DNA of 64,000 nucleotides from Apoderus coryli (lineage: Eukaryota > Arthropoda > Insecta > Coleoptera > Attelabidae). Each line of letters opens with the position of its first letter. The stretch's first letter is position 1. Where the stretch lies: assembly GCA_911728435.2 (NCBI GenBank), contig OU452207.1, positions 17,571,682 through 17,635,681 on the forward strand, in the 5' to 3' direction. Shown piece after piece: positions 37,571 to 48,349 of the stretch. The position numbers were made by a program, and so were the translations under genes. The notes below the pieces were generated by a model. The model worked only from the letters and a program-made list of their open reading frames with translations. It was not told the origin of the DNA and ran no database searches.

Positions 37571-38230
37571 TTTCTTTTAACTACCTATTTAAATTTACAA
37601 CACAGTATAAAATGAAACAGAAAAATTAACAAAAAATCAAGCATTAATCTAATATCAATTTAGGTAAATAATTTACTGTCTTTTTACTAAAATGATTATT
37701 ATTTTTAATTGTCTTAGAAGGAAAATAAACACTAAAATGTTAAATTACAAAGCACTGTTGTGTCTATTTATATATAAGGACAATAACAGAAAAACATAAA
37801 AATATACTCTCACCAATCACAGTAGTTACTAGTAGGTAGTCCGTGCTACGATGAACGTGGAAGTGTCTTACGCCTTAATAATAGGACTTCTTGCTCCAAA
37901 TCCAGTTTCGGTTTCCAAGAAATCCAGAATCCAGCTCGATGTTGACCAAAAAATGTAGAAATAGAGGGAGGTTCATTTGCAGAGGTTATTCTTGGCGTTG
38001 TCCATCTTCCACATTCACAATTTATTAATGAATTTAAATAAAACGAAATTATGTTTTATTTTACTTATAGCTAATTTATTTACAATGTATACAATCTGTG
38101 ACTACGTCACCACACACAATCAACAAAAACACAAAAAGAATTGTTCAATAAAACTTTTAGATAAAACTAAAAACAATGTTTTTGGTAATTACAGTACAAG
38201 TAGGTACAACCGTTGATTGAAATATTTAAT

Positions 38231-39720
38231 AAGATACGCAACGCCGGACGAGAGGGGGTCGTCGCTTTCGGGGTAAGGACAATGCGCCCCGCTATGCTCG
38301 CCTTACCCCTCTCCCAGAGAAAACCTACCCGGTAACAGGCGTCATCCCAGATGTTGCGGCGACTATACGAATTAATACCTTCGTCGTAGCATCGAACACC
38401 GATTGAAACGCCGTCGAAAAACTAGATGTTGCCGATTCAACAGTAGTGGTAGTAATAAACGGAGGTAGTTTTTAGTTTTGTTCGCTTATTCATTGTAAAA
38501 GTGTTTTAACGTAGGAGAGCATGAAATTAATCAAGTTATAAAAAAAATTGTTTAGGATAGCAAGTAAAAGAATTTTAAATACATAAAACAAATAATATAC
38601 TTATATATTTGCGTATATACAGGTTGTCCTTACAATATTATTTTTGATTTCTTTTTAGGTTTGCTCGTTAGCATTATCTCCCAAGTATGTCACAGAGTAA
38701 ACATAATTGTACGGCATGTTTGGAGCTAATTGATAGATCTCAATATTCAGTTAATTGTTGACTGTGGAAATGGTACCATAGGAAATGCACAAGAATTTTT
38801 TTTATATTGATTTCGACTCGCTAAGGATATACCTATTGAACCTCATGGGCGATCTGAAGAGAATAAAAAGATTTTAACCCGAACCTTAAAAAGTTGAAGG
38901 TTATATATAGATTTTTTTCTATTTTCGGAAAAACGTCTAAAATACAAGGCAAAAATGCGTTTTAATGTAATGTTAATGATACATTTCCGCAGGGAAATGT
39001 TTGTGATTCTGTGTTCTTGAATGCTACTAAAAGCCAAAAAGATAATAATTTTTTTATATAACTAATTGTTTGACATATCTTAGTTTTCTTAATAAATGGC
39101 AAAGATCGATTTATAATGGTCTGTAACAATGTGAAAAAAAATGTATGCTATACAGGGAGTTCGTGGTTTTACCATCAGAACTTTAACAGAATGTGGAATA
39201 ACTAATTTTTGGGTGGTTTACCTCTAAAAACATAGGTTGAAAAACTTATGGTTTTTGGAATATGGGACGTTATCTTAGTAACCTACAAACTATGTAGTAT
39301 CTATCCCTCATCTACCCAACCTGTAAACTTGATATTATGTAACTGTCCATGGACATTCATATTAAATTAAAGTTATTAATTTCCACTAATTTTATTTTTA
39401 ATTTATGTACATTACACGTGTTTCGCTTCTTCTAAAATGGTAAAAGAATATCTGACATAAGCTCATTTGTGGGTTTTTCCATATATATTTTTTTATACCT
39501 TACACAAAATATTGTAGTAATAACTTTGTTTACCTGGAGTTTGGTTTCTATACTATTAAATAAAAACAGGTAAGTAAAGTAATATAGTGTAAGGTATAAA
39601 AAAAATATATGGAAACCCCAGAAATGAACTCAAGTGGTAAATACCAACATAACAGTTTTTTACATTGAAATACAATTTAAAGGTACAAGACAGGCAAACA
39701 ATTTCAAAAGAGGAGAATTA
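38231..39720. other. Unannotated stretch
   Basis: A GC-richer patch at 38235-38400 (CGCAACGCCGGACGAGAGGG and onward) may be an LTR or promoter edge. The remainder is AT-rich. TTTTTTATACCTTACAC-type sequence at 39489 is repeated inverted near 39590 (GTGTAAGGTATAAAAAAA), giving a local 100 bp inverted pair. No gene was recognised. Confidence 0.45.
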
Positions 39721-39722
39721 TT

Positions 39723-42246
39723 AGCTCTCCATATCATATATGTAATATATGTATATATGGAGACTATTAGTTTCATGAAAAAAAATTTTTTTTTTTATTT
39801 CACCGGAAATAAACTGTTGCCCTCGAGGCACGAATAGCTCTCCATATTTAAGTGTAAAAGTAATAATTTTATGACCTTTTTGTCATTTATCTAAATTTAA
39901 TAAATTTTTGTTTTGTTTTAGACATCAGCTCTTAAGTATCGGGTTTTGTGCCTTTTTCTTCTCTTTGGAGGCACTATTTATACGCAGATATTTTACATTT
40001 CAGATCTAGGCCAAGTTCTTGAACGCAAATTAATTGATTTTTTTTAGTTTTATTATAAAATTTATTTTGCCCCCTTTTCTACTATTTACGAACACCTATG
40101 TAAACAAAATTGTTATGCTGCATGTTGTAGGTTATCCGTTAAGTGGTTTTTGAGTTATCACGGATACAAATTTTTTCTGACCCTTTTATAGAATTTTCAC
40201 GGACGCCTATGGTACATTAATTTTTGTCGTGTATTTTCAACACCAATTCATCTAGTTAAATATAAAAATTTTTACATTTTAATTTTTTTTTATTTTACCC
40301 CTTTTTCTGCTATTTACGAACGCCTATGTGAATAAAAATTTTATGCTGCATTTTTTAGGTTATCTTATACCAAAGCTATATATAATTAGCGAATTTTTCT
40401 GGTATATTTGGGAAACGTTTTTCCGAAATACTGCATAATTTTTTACGCATTTAATTGAACATAACCTAAAATATTGAACATAAAATATTAGACCACATAG
40501 GCGTTCGAAAATAGTGTAAAATGGGGTAAAAAAGATTTGAAAAAAATTTCTTAAACATAGCAGAAATATTAATTAGTTATTTATAGTTTTGATAGAATAT
40601 AACCTATAAAATGTGTCATAAATAACTTATTTTCATAGGCGTTCGTAAATATTGTAAAAGGGGTCAAAACATAAACAAAAATATATTTCCTAAACTTATT
40701 CGAAATATGGAATAATTTTTCATAGTTGTGATACAATATAAGCTAAAAAATATTCCATAAAAGAATTGGTTCACACAGGCGTTCAAAAATAGTTTAAAAA
40801 AAGGGTCAAAAACGAAAAAAAAACGTTTCCCATATATACCAGAAAAATTGGCTAATTATATATGGCTTTGATATAAGATAACCTACAAAATGCAGCATAA
40901 AAATTTTATTTACATAGGCGTTCGTAAATAGTAGAAAAGGGGGTAAAATAAAAAAAATAATTGAAATGTAAATTTTTTTATATTTAACTAGTTGAGTTGG
41001 TGTTAAAAATACACGACAAAAATTAATGTACCATAGGCGTCCGTGAAAATTCTATAGAAGGGTCAGAAAAAAATTGTATCCGTGATAACTCAAAAACCAC
41101 TTAACGGATTTTAACCACATTTGGTACTAAAATACTACAGGATATTTATGGGTAGTGATTAACATTGAGCGTAGGCAAGAGGTTTAAAAAGAGGGTTCAA
41201 AAATTAAAAAAATCATAGTTCTTAAACTTATCCGAAATGTTGATTAATTTTTTGTGCGTTTAATTAAATATTTAACCTAAACAATTAGACCACATTGACA
41301 TACGAATCAAGTGTAAAATGGTGTGAAAAGGTTAGAAAAAAACGTACTTCTTAAAAATAGCAGAAATATTGACTAGCTATTTATAGCTTTGATATAATAT
41401 AACCTATAAAATGTGTTATAAATAACTTGTTTTCATAGGCGTTCGTAAATAATGTAAAAGGGGTCGAAATAAAAAAATATATACTGCCTAAGCTTATTCG
41501 AAATACAGAATGATTTTTCATAGTTGTAATAGTATATAACCTAAAAAATGTTACATAAATGAACTGGTTCACACAGGCGTTTGAAAATAGTGTAAAAAAG
41601 GGTCAAAAACGAAAACAAAAATTCCAAATATAAAAGAAAAATTGGCTAATTTGATATAAGATAACCTACAACATGCAGCATAACAATTTTGTTTACATAG
41701 GCCTTCGTAAATAGTAGAAAAGGAGGCAAAATAAATTTTATTATAAAAAAAATCAACTATTTTCAACTTGGCGTAGAAGATCTGAAATATAAAATAGGTA
41801 CGTATAAATAGTGCCTCCAAAGAGAAGAAAAAGGAACAAAACCCGATACTTAACAAAAATAGCTGATGTCTAAAACAAAAAAAAAAATATATAAATTTTA
41901 GATAAATGACAAAAAGGTCATAAAATTATTAGTTTTACATTTAAATATGGAGAGTTATTCGTGCCTCGAGGGCAACAGTTTATTTATATTGGTTTTGTCG
42001 TTTAGAAGATTTTCTGTATTTCTTAATTTGTTAATTTCTAGTGCTTCTAGTAAAGTCAATTTTTTGCTATTAAAACTATGGTTATCTGCTATGAAATGAT
42101 TGGAATAAGTAGAATTTGTATTATTAGTGATATATGAATTTTTATGTTCTTTCAAACGCGTTTTGAAATTGCGTCCAGTTTGACCAATATAAACTTTTGG
42201 ACAATCTTTACACTTGAGTTGGTAAACCCCTGTGGACTCCAGTGTC
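39723..42246 (-). mobile_element. Penelope-like element 3' region, copy 2, large palindrome
   Basis: The right part (42246-40430, minus strand) is a GIY-YIG reading frame followed by the repeat unit in module order A-B-C-D-E-F-A-B-C-D. At about 40425-40430 it flips: 39806-40425 is another copy in plus orientation, starting at NKLLPSRHE-stop and reading A (partial)-E-F-A. It is capped at 39723-39805 by the inverted end palindrome (AGCTCTCCATAT...TTTCACCGGAAA). The whole is a foldback about 2.2 kb long. Inverted or tandem partial copies are known for Penelope elements; the module structure is what is seen here. Confidence 0.65.
41955..42246 (-). pseudogene. Penelope-like element GIY-YIG endonuclease domain, C-terminal fragment
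   Basis: The minus strand reads GVYQLKCKDCPKVYIGQTGR, then NFKTRLKEHKNSYITNNT, SNHFIADNHSFN and LLEALEINKLRNTENLLND, ending NKLLPSRHE-stop. VYQL...VYIGQTGR is the GIY-YIG nuclease signature with the conserved Cys pair between the two motifs, as in Penelope-like retroelements, followed by the catalytic Arg-containing helix. The RT part is absent: sequence right of 42246 is unrelated. This copy ties the repeat unit to a Penelope element. Confidence 0.8.
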
Positions 42247-42259
42247 CGACAAAAAAAAA

Positions 42260-43670
42260 TGAAACTCGTAATTTAGAAAGTTTTTATTATATATTTTTAT
42301 TCGTTAGTCTCAGTATGTTTTTATTAATAATTAAACAATACACCAAAATTTAACAGCAACTTGAGAAAATAAATAAAAAATAAACCCATTCCATCTAACC
42401 GTGAATACAACTATATTTGCATAACATAATATAAGAAACAGGTTGGCCGATGACTAATATACCTATAAGTCCAAACTCTAATGTAATATTCTTATTTTCC
42501 TATGTGGTTTACCTGTTCGTTATCTTTAATTTTATTATTACTAGAACTAACCCACTTAACAGCCCTAAATAATTTTATTTTTATTAATTGTTTAATAATA
42601 ATATTGCGATCAAACCAAATCTGGTCATGTTCCCGTATAACTAAAATTAAGTCATGTTTTATATTTTCTACCAACCCATTTTTTAATTTATATGTGTCAA
42701 ATAAGGATTCGTTGGGCCGCACGACTACTTCCTCGTCTAGAATGACTTGAACCCTACTTCCCTAGTCATTTATTTCTTTTAAAACCCTTGTATATTATTT
42801 AATCGTTTATAAATTAAGCATGAAATTGTATATTAAATATATTAGGGATCTTACATGTTATATTATCTCATTTCTTAAAGGAAAATATTTCAGTCAACGA
42901 TATTTTTAATAAAAGTAGTCAAGGAATATAGAGAATCTTTAGAGAATAAAAGAAAAAAATCTACTCACGGCAACGTCTCATTAACGAAATGAACGAATGG
43001 GGCAGAACGCCGCTATGCCATCTGTTGCTATTGTACCGCAATATCAGGCATCTTGAATAAGAACTTAGTTTGCCCGTTCACAGATGCGCTAGTGCAGTTC
43101 AGCAAAGCACGAAAATGATACCAGCGTTCCGAATCTTATTAAATATTTCAATCAACGGTACAACGCAATATACCGAGAAAGTTTAATAGTACTAAACACA
43201 CGAACTTATTATATTATGCGTAATTACTATGTAATACGCGAAAGAATTATATTGAAGAAACTAAAAATTATATTATGCGTTACGTACAACGCGAACACAT
43301 TTATTTGGAATAGGAAAATAATAGAAAGTGTGAGTTTTCATTTACAAAAGAGAAGAGACGGACGTGCGCACTACTCTCTTCCAATTATACATGCCAACTG
43401 AACTTCAGCGCCCCGGAGCGGTAGATTTCAACCACTAAAACTGTCGGCGGCGGCGGTCTGTCAAAGAAGAAAGCGCTCAAGGCTAAGCAATCTTTCGTGC
43501 AGCTGCAATATTTAGAGGGAATATAAAGTTGACTATATTTAATAAAATAAAAATAAACAGAATTCCAACATTACCTATATTTCAATATTTTTTGGAATTA
43601 CGGCAACATTTGTACCGCGTTTATTTCATCTCTCCGCGTGTTGAGGTTAGTTTGTTCGGAGTTATAGAAG
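42260..43670. other. Unannotated stretch
   Basis: No supported gene. A GC-richer patch lies at 43360-43500 (GCGCCCCGGAGCGGTAG, CGGCGGCGGCGG), just upstream of the small plus-strand gene model at 43678. It could be a promoter or untranslated region, but there is no direct evidence. Confidence 0.45.
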
Positions 43671-43677
43671 AATAGAC

Positions 43678-44123
43678 ATGTTTGTTCAACCTAAAAATCT
43701 TACGATTTTGATAAGAAAGTGCTTACTCATTTTGGAAAAATTAAAAGGTAGTGTAGTAATTTTTGAACATATTTTGATTTAGTTATAAAATATAGTCGTT
43801 TGGCCAGTGAAATTTGTTAAAATATATACTTTTATTTAAAAATTTAGCCGGTATTTTGGTGCTAATAATTAGCATAAGATACGGGCGAAATTCAATGATT
43901 GGCATTGCACTGCCAATAACTCAGTTTAGCGGCTTAAATGCAAACTTAATTATTGGCATTTCTCTTTTCAGACTCAAATACCATTATACCAAAAGTTAAA
44001 AAAACCTGCCGGTACATAAAAAAGTTCACTAAAGAATCGATTCAAAAGGCTTTAACAGATATAAACGGCATTCCAAAAAAGACGGCAAAAGATAGACTTT
44101 TATATCAAGAAAATATATTATAA
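43678..44123 (+). CDS. Possible two-exon gene with a psq-like helix-turn-helix remnant
   Basis: Model: exon 1 43678-43747 (MFVQPKNLTILIRKC...), intron 43748-43971 (GTAGTG...TTTTCAG), exon 2 43972-44123. The splice keeps frame into KVKKTCRYIKKFTKESIQKA, then LTDINGIPKKTAKDRLLYQ and stop. The second half resembles the pipsqueak/CENP-B type DNA-binding start of Tigger-like transposases (Y-x-x-x-F-x-EESIQKAL...IP-x-x-T-x-x-DRL), but shortened in the turn region. It may be a transposon remnant rather than a host gene. It converges on the microexon gene ending at 44225. Confidence 0.3.
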
Positions 44124-44224
44124 TTATTCTCCTCCACTTCGATATGGACTACTTCTTTAGAACTTACATAATGTATTAAACTAAACATGTCAAAAAACAA
44201 CCTCCGAAATTGAAACACTTTATT

Positions 44225-44924
44225 TTATAAAAAAAAAATATAATATAACAATTTAACAAAACTAAACGTATTTAAACAAAAACAAAAATGTATTAAAAAA
44301 ATATATCTTCTTTTTTTACTCCTCCCCTGCTCCTCGTCATCATCTTTGCTGTAAAATGTCGCCCGTGCGACATTTATAAAATGTTTAGATCCTCCAGCTC
44401 TGAATATTTCAAATTATAAATTATTACTCAAAAAAACAAGAATTGCTCAATAACAAATTGATAAATTAAATATATTGCTTCATACCTATTCCCCCCTTTG
44501 TTGTTCTGTTTTAAATGACTAAAAAAAGGCACACATATTAATATTACATTAGTTCTTATGAGAAAAACAAACTTACTGGATTTCTCTCATCATGGCATCT
44601 TGCCTTTCTTTCAATTCTCTAAAAAGAAATTTTTATTAATGAAAATATAATACCTCTTTTACTTTAAACTATATCTTATCAGAACATAAGCTTACTTCAA
44701 TTCTTTTAGAATATCTTTCTGTCCTTCCTTCAGTTCTCTAAAAATAAGTTTTTATTGAAATATAATGATTCTTTTACTTTAAAAAAATTCACTTACATCA
44801 ACATATCTTCAATGGACTTCATATCTCTAAAAATTACATTATTATTTATATTATTATTATATCATATCATATATCATATAAACTACATTTAAACAACTTA
44901 CTTTACTTCCTCTACACTATCCAT
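44225..44924 (-). CDS. Microexon gene encoding a small coiled-coil protein (uncharacterised)
   Basis: Exons on the minus strand: 44924-44902, 44826-44797, 44737-44696, 44618-44577, 44518-44486 and 44399-44225 (23, 30, 42, 42, 33 and 175 nt). All five introns (75, 59, 77, 58, 86 nt) are GT-AG and phase 2, and the joined frame has no stop for 114 codons. Start: MDSVEEV. Exons 3 and 4 each encode 14 residues, i.e. two heptads (ELKEGQKDILKEL, ELKERQDAMMREI), and their flanking introns are alike, so they arose by tandem duplication. The last exon has a basic/acidic stretch (ATFYSKDDDEEQGRSKKRR) and then a hydrophobic AT-encoded tail that may not be biological. The stop at 44225 overlaps an AATAAA signal. 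No known family was recognised and there is no signal peptide. Confidence 0.6.
44619..44826 (-). repeat. Tandem exon-intron duplication in the microexon gene
   Basis: The segments around exons 3 and 4 share both the exon (AGAACTGAAGGA / AGAATTGAAAGA starts) and the adjoining intron (TTTAAAGTAAAAGA, TTATATTT, AATAAAAA-TT-TTTTTAG). The unit is about 105-120 bp. Exon 2 (30 nt) has a similar intron and may be a shortened third copy. Confidence 0.65.
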
Positions 44925-45159
44925 TGTATAATTGTAATATATTTTAAGATCAAATAAATGCGTTTTAATTTGTACTCTAAAAATTTGTTAGCGTCCTTTA
45001 TGCTATTTTGTTTTATTGACACAACAACCAAAGATAGAGTGATTATTATTAATAATTACGTCTTGGTCGAAAAAATGCAAAAACAAGACACTATTACCTT
45101 AATTAACCATTGCGATGAATTGGATGAACACAACATAAATTTTAAAGTCTACTAAGTAC

Positions 45160-45835
45160 AATTATTTTTCCTCAGGTGTTTTTCAATAGAACACTACCAA
45201 TAACAAGAATCCTATATTATGGTGGTGCATTGTGTATACTTACAATGTTTGCTTTTCATTATTAATAACAGCTACTCAAACAAATATCTACAAATATTAA
45301 CAAAATAATACAGCTACATAAACTTTTTTAATTGCCAATTTCCACCATACATATTTTAATCCAAACTTTTTTGCAAGTACTTACACAAACACAATTCTAT
45401 TTCAATCTTTATTTTATTTCAAAAAAACACATTTTATTCACATTTCTATTTAATTTTGATACTTCCAAAATTATTTTCCATATCTTAATTAACTATACAC
45501 TTAATTATTGCATCATTGATTGTCTCCTCCAAAACATTATTTTATTCTTTATAAATTACAAGTTATTGCAGCTGATAATAATATTCTTCACCATTTCTAT
45601 ACTTTGTTATTATCCAAATAAATATTAATTTTAGGAATTCGCTTTTCTCGTTTTTCTCAGGAGTTTCCAAACAAAAAATCCCATATAATTCAATCTTATC
45701 AATAAATTAACATAAAACAATGGTACATTTTAGAGGTTAACCTTCAATGCGAAATATTAGTAAATTTCACTGATCTGTTTGAAATACATTACTACATACG
45801 TCAACTTAAATGAGCAATTAACCTCAAAATGCTCT
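45160..45835. other. Unannotated AT-rich stretch
   Basis: Only hydrophobic, AT-driven open frames; nothing recognised. The frame at 44958-45155 just before it is also unsupported. Confidence 0.5.
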
Positions 45836-46024
45836 ATTAGTCGATCCAAACCACGTGATTCAATATGGCGGCGATTGGCACACAAAGTAAATTTGGGTTG
45901 GATTTACGTATAATTAGGTCGTGTTAAAAGTGCAAATTTTGGAGTCCTATGTGCAAAATAAAATTGTTTCAGAATTTTTAAAATAGTATAGTATTCAAAA
46001 ACTTTATACTAAATAACCTATATA

Positions 46025-46187
46025 ATGCCTTTAACCTGCATTGTTGTTAATTATGGATGTCGAGCTGATAGAGATCGAGTGTCTTTTTTTTCTATTCCTA
46101 CAGTTTTACAGAATAAGTTTTTAATAGAAAAAAATTAATTATCTAAGAAACGAAGAGCGCAATGGTTAGCTGCAATAAAACGATGAG
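46025..46187 (+). pseudogene. THAP zinc-finger domain, N-terminal fragment
   Basis: MPLTCIVVNYGCRADRDRVS followed by FFSIP and, after one in-frame stop, LSKKRRAQWLAAIKR, then a second stop. This matches the start of THAP DNA-binding domains in insect transposon-derived proteins: an initial Cys pair, the R-D-x-x-SFFSIP strand and the R-x-x-W-x-x-x-I-x-R helix. The C-x2-H pair and the AVPTF box are missing, so the zinc site cannot form. Confidence 0.6.
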
Positions 46188-46280
46188 TGAAATTATTTAA
46201 CTTTTAAGATAAAACATTTTATACTAAAAAGTTTTACTAGACAATAAGTAGTATTATTGTCGCTTATTTAACAATTTAAG

Positions 46281-46388
46281 TGTAAGACACAAATAAAACA
46301 ACGTCTACTCCACCAAACTAAGTGGAAATAGGTGGAAATAGGAAATAGAAGTTTGGTGGAGTAGATGTTGTTTTATTGGTGTCTTACA
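46281..46388. repeat. Long hairpin between two convergent genes
   Basis: Arms 46281-46319 and 46350-46388, 39 bp each with two mismatches, around a 30 nt loop. Starts and ends are TGTAAGACAC and GTGTCTTACA. It may be a tiny foldback element or a transcribed hairpin; it lies at the meeting point of the THAP and SWIM/PHD-like genes. Confidence 0.85.
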
Positions 46389-46577
46389 CATTCAACTCCT
46401 CTCGAAGATGGATTACTTCAGACAAAAAAAAAAAAATTAAGTGTAGTTAAACAACATATTTACCTACTTCATATTATATTACAAATTAAAATAAAAAATT
46501 CATAAACTACTATTATTAGGTATTCTAATATTGTATATAAAAAAACACCAGTTATTGTTCAAATTTTTTAATTTTTA

Positions 46578-47306
46578 TTAGGTACAATTCATACAAAACC
46601 AAGATACACTTGGTATGTCTTCTAAACCAACACAATTAAAATGAAACAATTGCACTTCACAATCATCTGATTCGCGCCTAATCATTGGTCTCCCATCATC
46701 AATTGCATTACATGTGCACCAGTAATTTACTCTGGCACTTCCTTTGTTTCTAGTAAAATATCTTCATCACTTGATATAATGCACCAGATATGTAGAGGTT
46801 TTAAATTTGCCCTTTGTGAATGCTTCACCTAAAATAAAAAAAAAACTTTAAGTACACCATTTTGTACTTTTATAAATTAATTCAGATATTACCTTTAAAG
46901 GAATAAATTCCAAACAATTATTACAACTTCTATCTTATAAAAGCCAATATAAAAGAAATTTTATAAACATGAGCAGGTAGCTAGATTTACCTACCTTTCC
47001 AAGTAAAATGTAGTAACTATTAACCACTTTGGTACCCGCCTGGATGACGAATACACTCTCGAAAAATGTATAGGCCTGAAGACTTTTATGTGCGTTCATC
47101 TGTTCTTTCGTATAAAAAGAGTGGGTCAATAAAAGATAGTTTACAATGTCAGCGTAAGTAACTGCAACAGCAAAATCAAATGCAGAACTGAATAATGTAC
47201 TTAAATAATTCTTAATTAACACATAACAAAACATGAATTTTCAAACAAACCTTTCAGCCATTTCTGGCTCTTTTAACGTCAATTCTTGTAAATATTTACT
47301 TTCCAT
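46578..47306 (-). pseudogene. SWIM-type/PHD-finger transposon-associated gene, three exons
   Basis: Exon 1 47306-47251 (MESKYLQELTLKEPEMAE), intron, exon 2 47187-46995 (SSAFDFAVAVTYADIVNYLL ... QMNAHKSLQAYTFFESVFV), intron, exon 3 46828-46578. All junctions are GT-AG and in frame. Exon 2 to the start of exon 3 (VKHSQRANLKPLHIWCII) matches the region before the SWIM zinc finger in insect YqaJ/SWIM proteins. The SWIM cysteines are deleted. After one frameshift/stop (near 46755) comes a PHD finger, CTCNAIDDGRPM, SDDCEVQLFHFNCVGLED and SVSWFCMNC, with one zinc ligand replaced (MIRRES, expected Cys). AATAAA follows the stop codon. It is probably a decayed transposon gene. Confidence 0.6.
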
Positions 47307-47569
47307 GGTAAATGATATCAAAAAATACTTTAAAATCCACAAAGCAGCACAAAAATAGACGAAAGTAATTAATGATATAAGGTTTTCCACATGAAAAATA
47401 TACTAGTCCTAATACAAATTACAACACAACTAATGTTGTGTGCCAATCACCGCCATATTGAAAAAATTTTGACAGGTCGTTGGATTAATCAATAGCATAA
47501 GCGAGGCACATCCTATTAAACTAACACATGGGCCGGGAGATGCCCACATGTGCAAGCGCGCATCGACAT

Positions 47570-47765
47570 GATTATGGTATTACAGTACCTGGTCGTGTGG
47601 ATGGTGGTTGGATGGGTGGACGGCGCTCCCGGTCGAGTCGGTAGTTTTGCCTATGCCAAGTAGTTATTGACTATATAGTCGTGGGTGCTAGCATCTGGCG
47701 GTCGAGGACCGTGGTTCGGATCCACGCTAAACTGTAGGTCCAAAAATTACAAAGATGGCTGTATT
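47570..47765 (+). repeat. SINE-like repeat with a Pol III B-box
   Basis: It contains GTTTTGCCTATGCCAAGTAG, then GTCGTGGGTGCTAGCATCTG and the B-box-like GGTTCGGATCC. The same layout occurs at 48155-48340. This suggests a tRNA-derived SINE family, though the ends are unclear. Confidence 0.45.
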
Positions 47766-48154
47766 ACCTAAAAAGGTAGAGGCCAAACAAACAAACAAAA
47801 AAAACTAACACATCATCGCCTATGTTCTCTCGGTACGGGACAACTTACAACATTATAATAAATTCTCAGTTAAATGTCAACCAAAAAAATACTTAACTGT
47901 GACATTAGATAACATAGTCAATAACCAATGAAAATTTTACATTGCATTTATAACAAACAAATGATTTGAGCTCTAACTGATAATCTCACATCAGCCCAGT
48001 TAAAAGAAATATTTGATCTCTAAAGCAGCATTCATACTTTTTTCTATAGGTATTTTTCAAAACATTTACACAAACTGCGATTTGGATTAAGCTAATTCAC
48101 TATTATAATCATTTATTTGCAATCAATAACTGGTTTGTATGAGCGGTGTTTTCA

Positions 48155-48345
48155 GCCAAGTCGTAGTCGGTAGACTATAGACTTGCCGATGCCAAGCCAA
48201 GTCGTAGTCGGTAGACTATAGACTTGCCTATGCCAAGCCAAGTAGTTAATAAAAACATACGTCATGGGTACTGGCGGATGGCAATCAAGGGCCGTGATTC
48301 GAAATCACATACTAAACTGCATATCCATACTTACACTGGTTGGAT
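48155..48345 (+). repeat. SINE-like repeat, second copy, with tandem 46 bp duplication
   Basis: The segment containing GTCGTAGTCGGTAGACTATA and GACTTGCC-ATGCCAAG is present twice in tandem (about 48157-48202 and 48203-48242). CATGGGTACTGGCGGATGGC and a degraded B-box (GTGATTCGAAATC) follow. Confidence 0.5.
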
Positions 48346-48349
48346 ATAA

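Larger units (their letters stand above)
33538..38230 (-). mobile_element. BEL/Pao retrotransposon, minus strand, integrase lost
   Basis: Gag, protease, RT and RNase H are collinear on the minus strand, with the DUF1759/A17-type architecture of BEL/Pao elements. Integrase and 3' LTR are absent left of 33538, where a LINE end is found. The region 37571-38230 would hold the leader and 5' LTR. TTTTTGGTCAACATCGAGC on the minus strand near 37945-37965 could be a primer-binding site, but no second LTR is present to test it. Confidence 0.8.
45840..47465. mobile_element. Element with inverted ends and two convergent genes (THAP and SWIM/PHD-like)
   Basis: CAATATGGCGGCGATTGGCACACA at 45863 recurs as its reverse complement with one mismatch at about 47438-47461. 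Inside, a plus-strand THAP-like frame starts at 46025 and a minus-strand three-exon gene starts at 47306, so both read inward from the matching ends. A 39 bp-arm hairpin lies between them. This fits a DNA transposon remnant carrying THAP and SWIM/PHD-type genes. Alternatively, the shared end may be a duplicated promoter motif (ATGGCGGC plus a CCAAT box). Confidence 0.45.

Noticed and set aside
44958..45155. Plus-strand frame of 65 codons upstream of the microexon gene
   Set aside because: No splice, motif or composition support; probably chance.
45332..45628. Hydrophobic 98-codon frame that might be a membrane protein
   Set aside because: Phe/Ile/Leu-rich translation is expected from T-rich DNA; no start context or homology.
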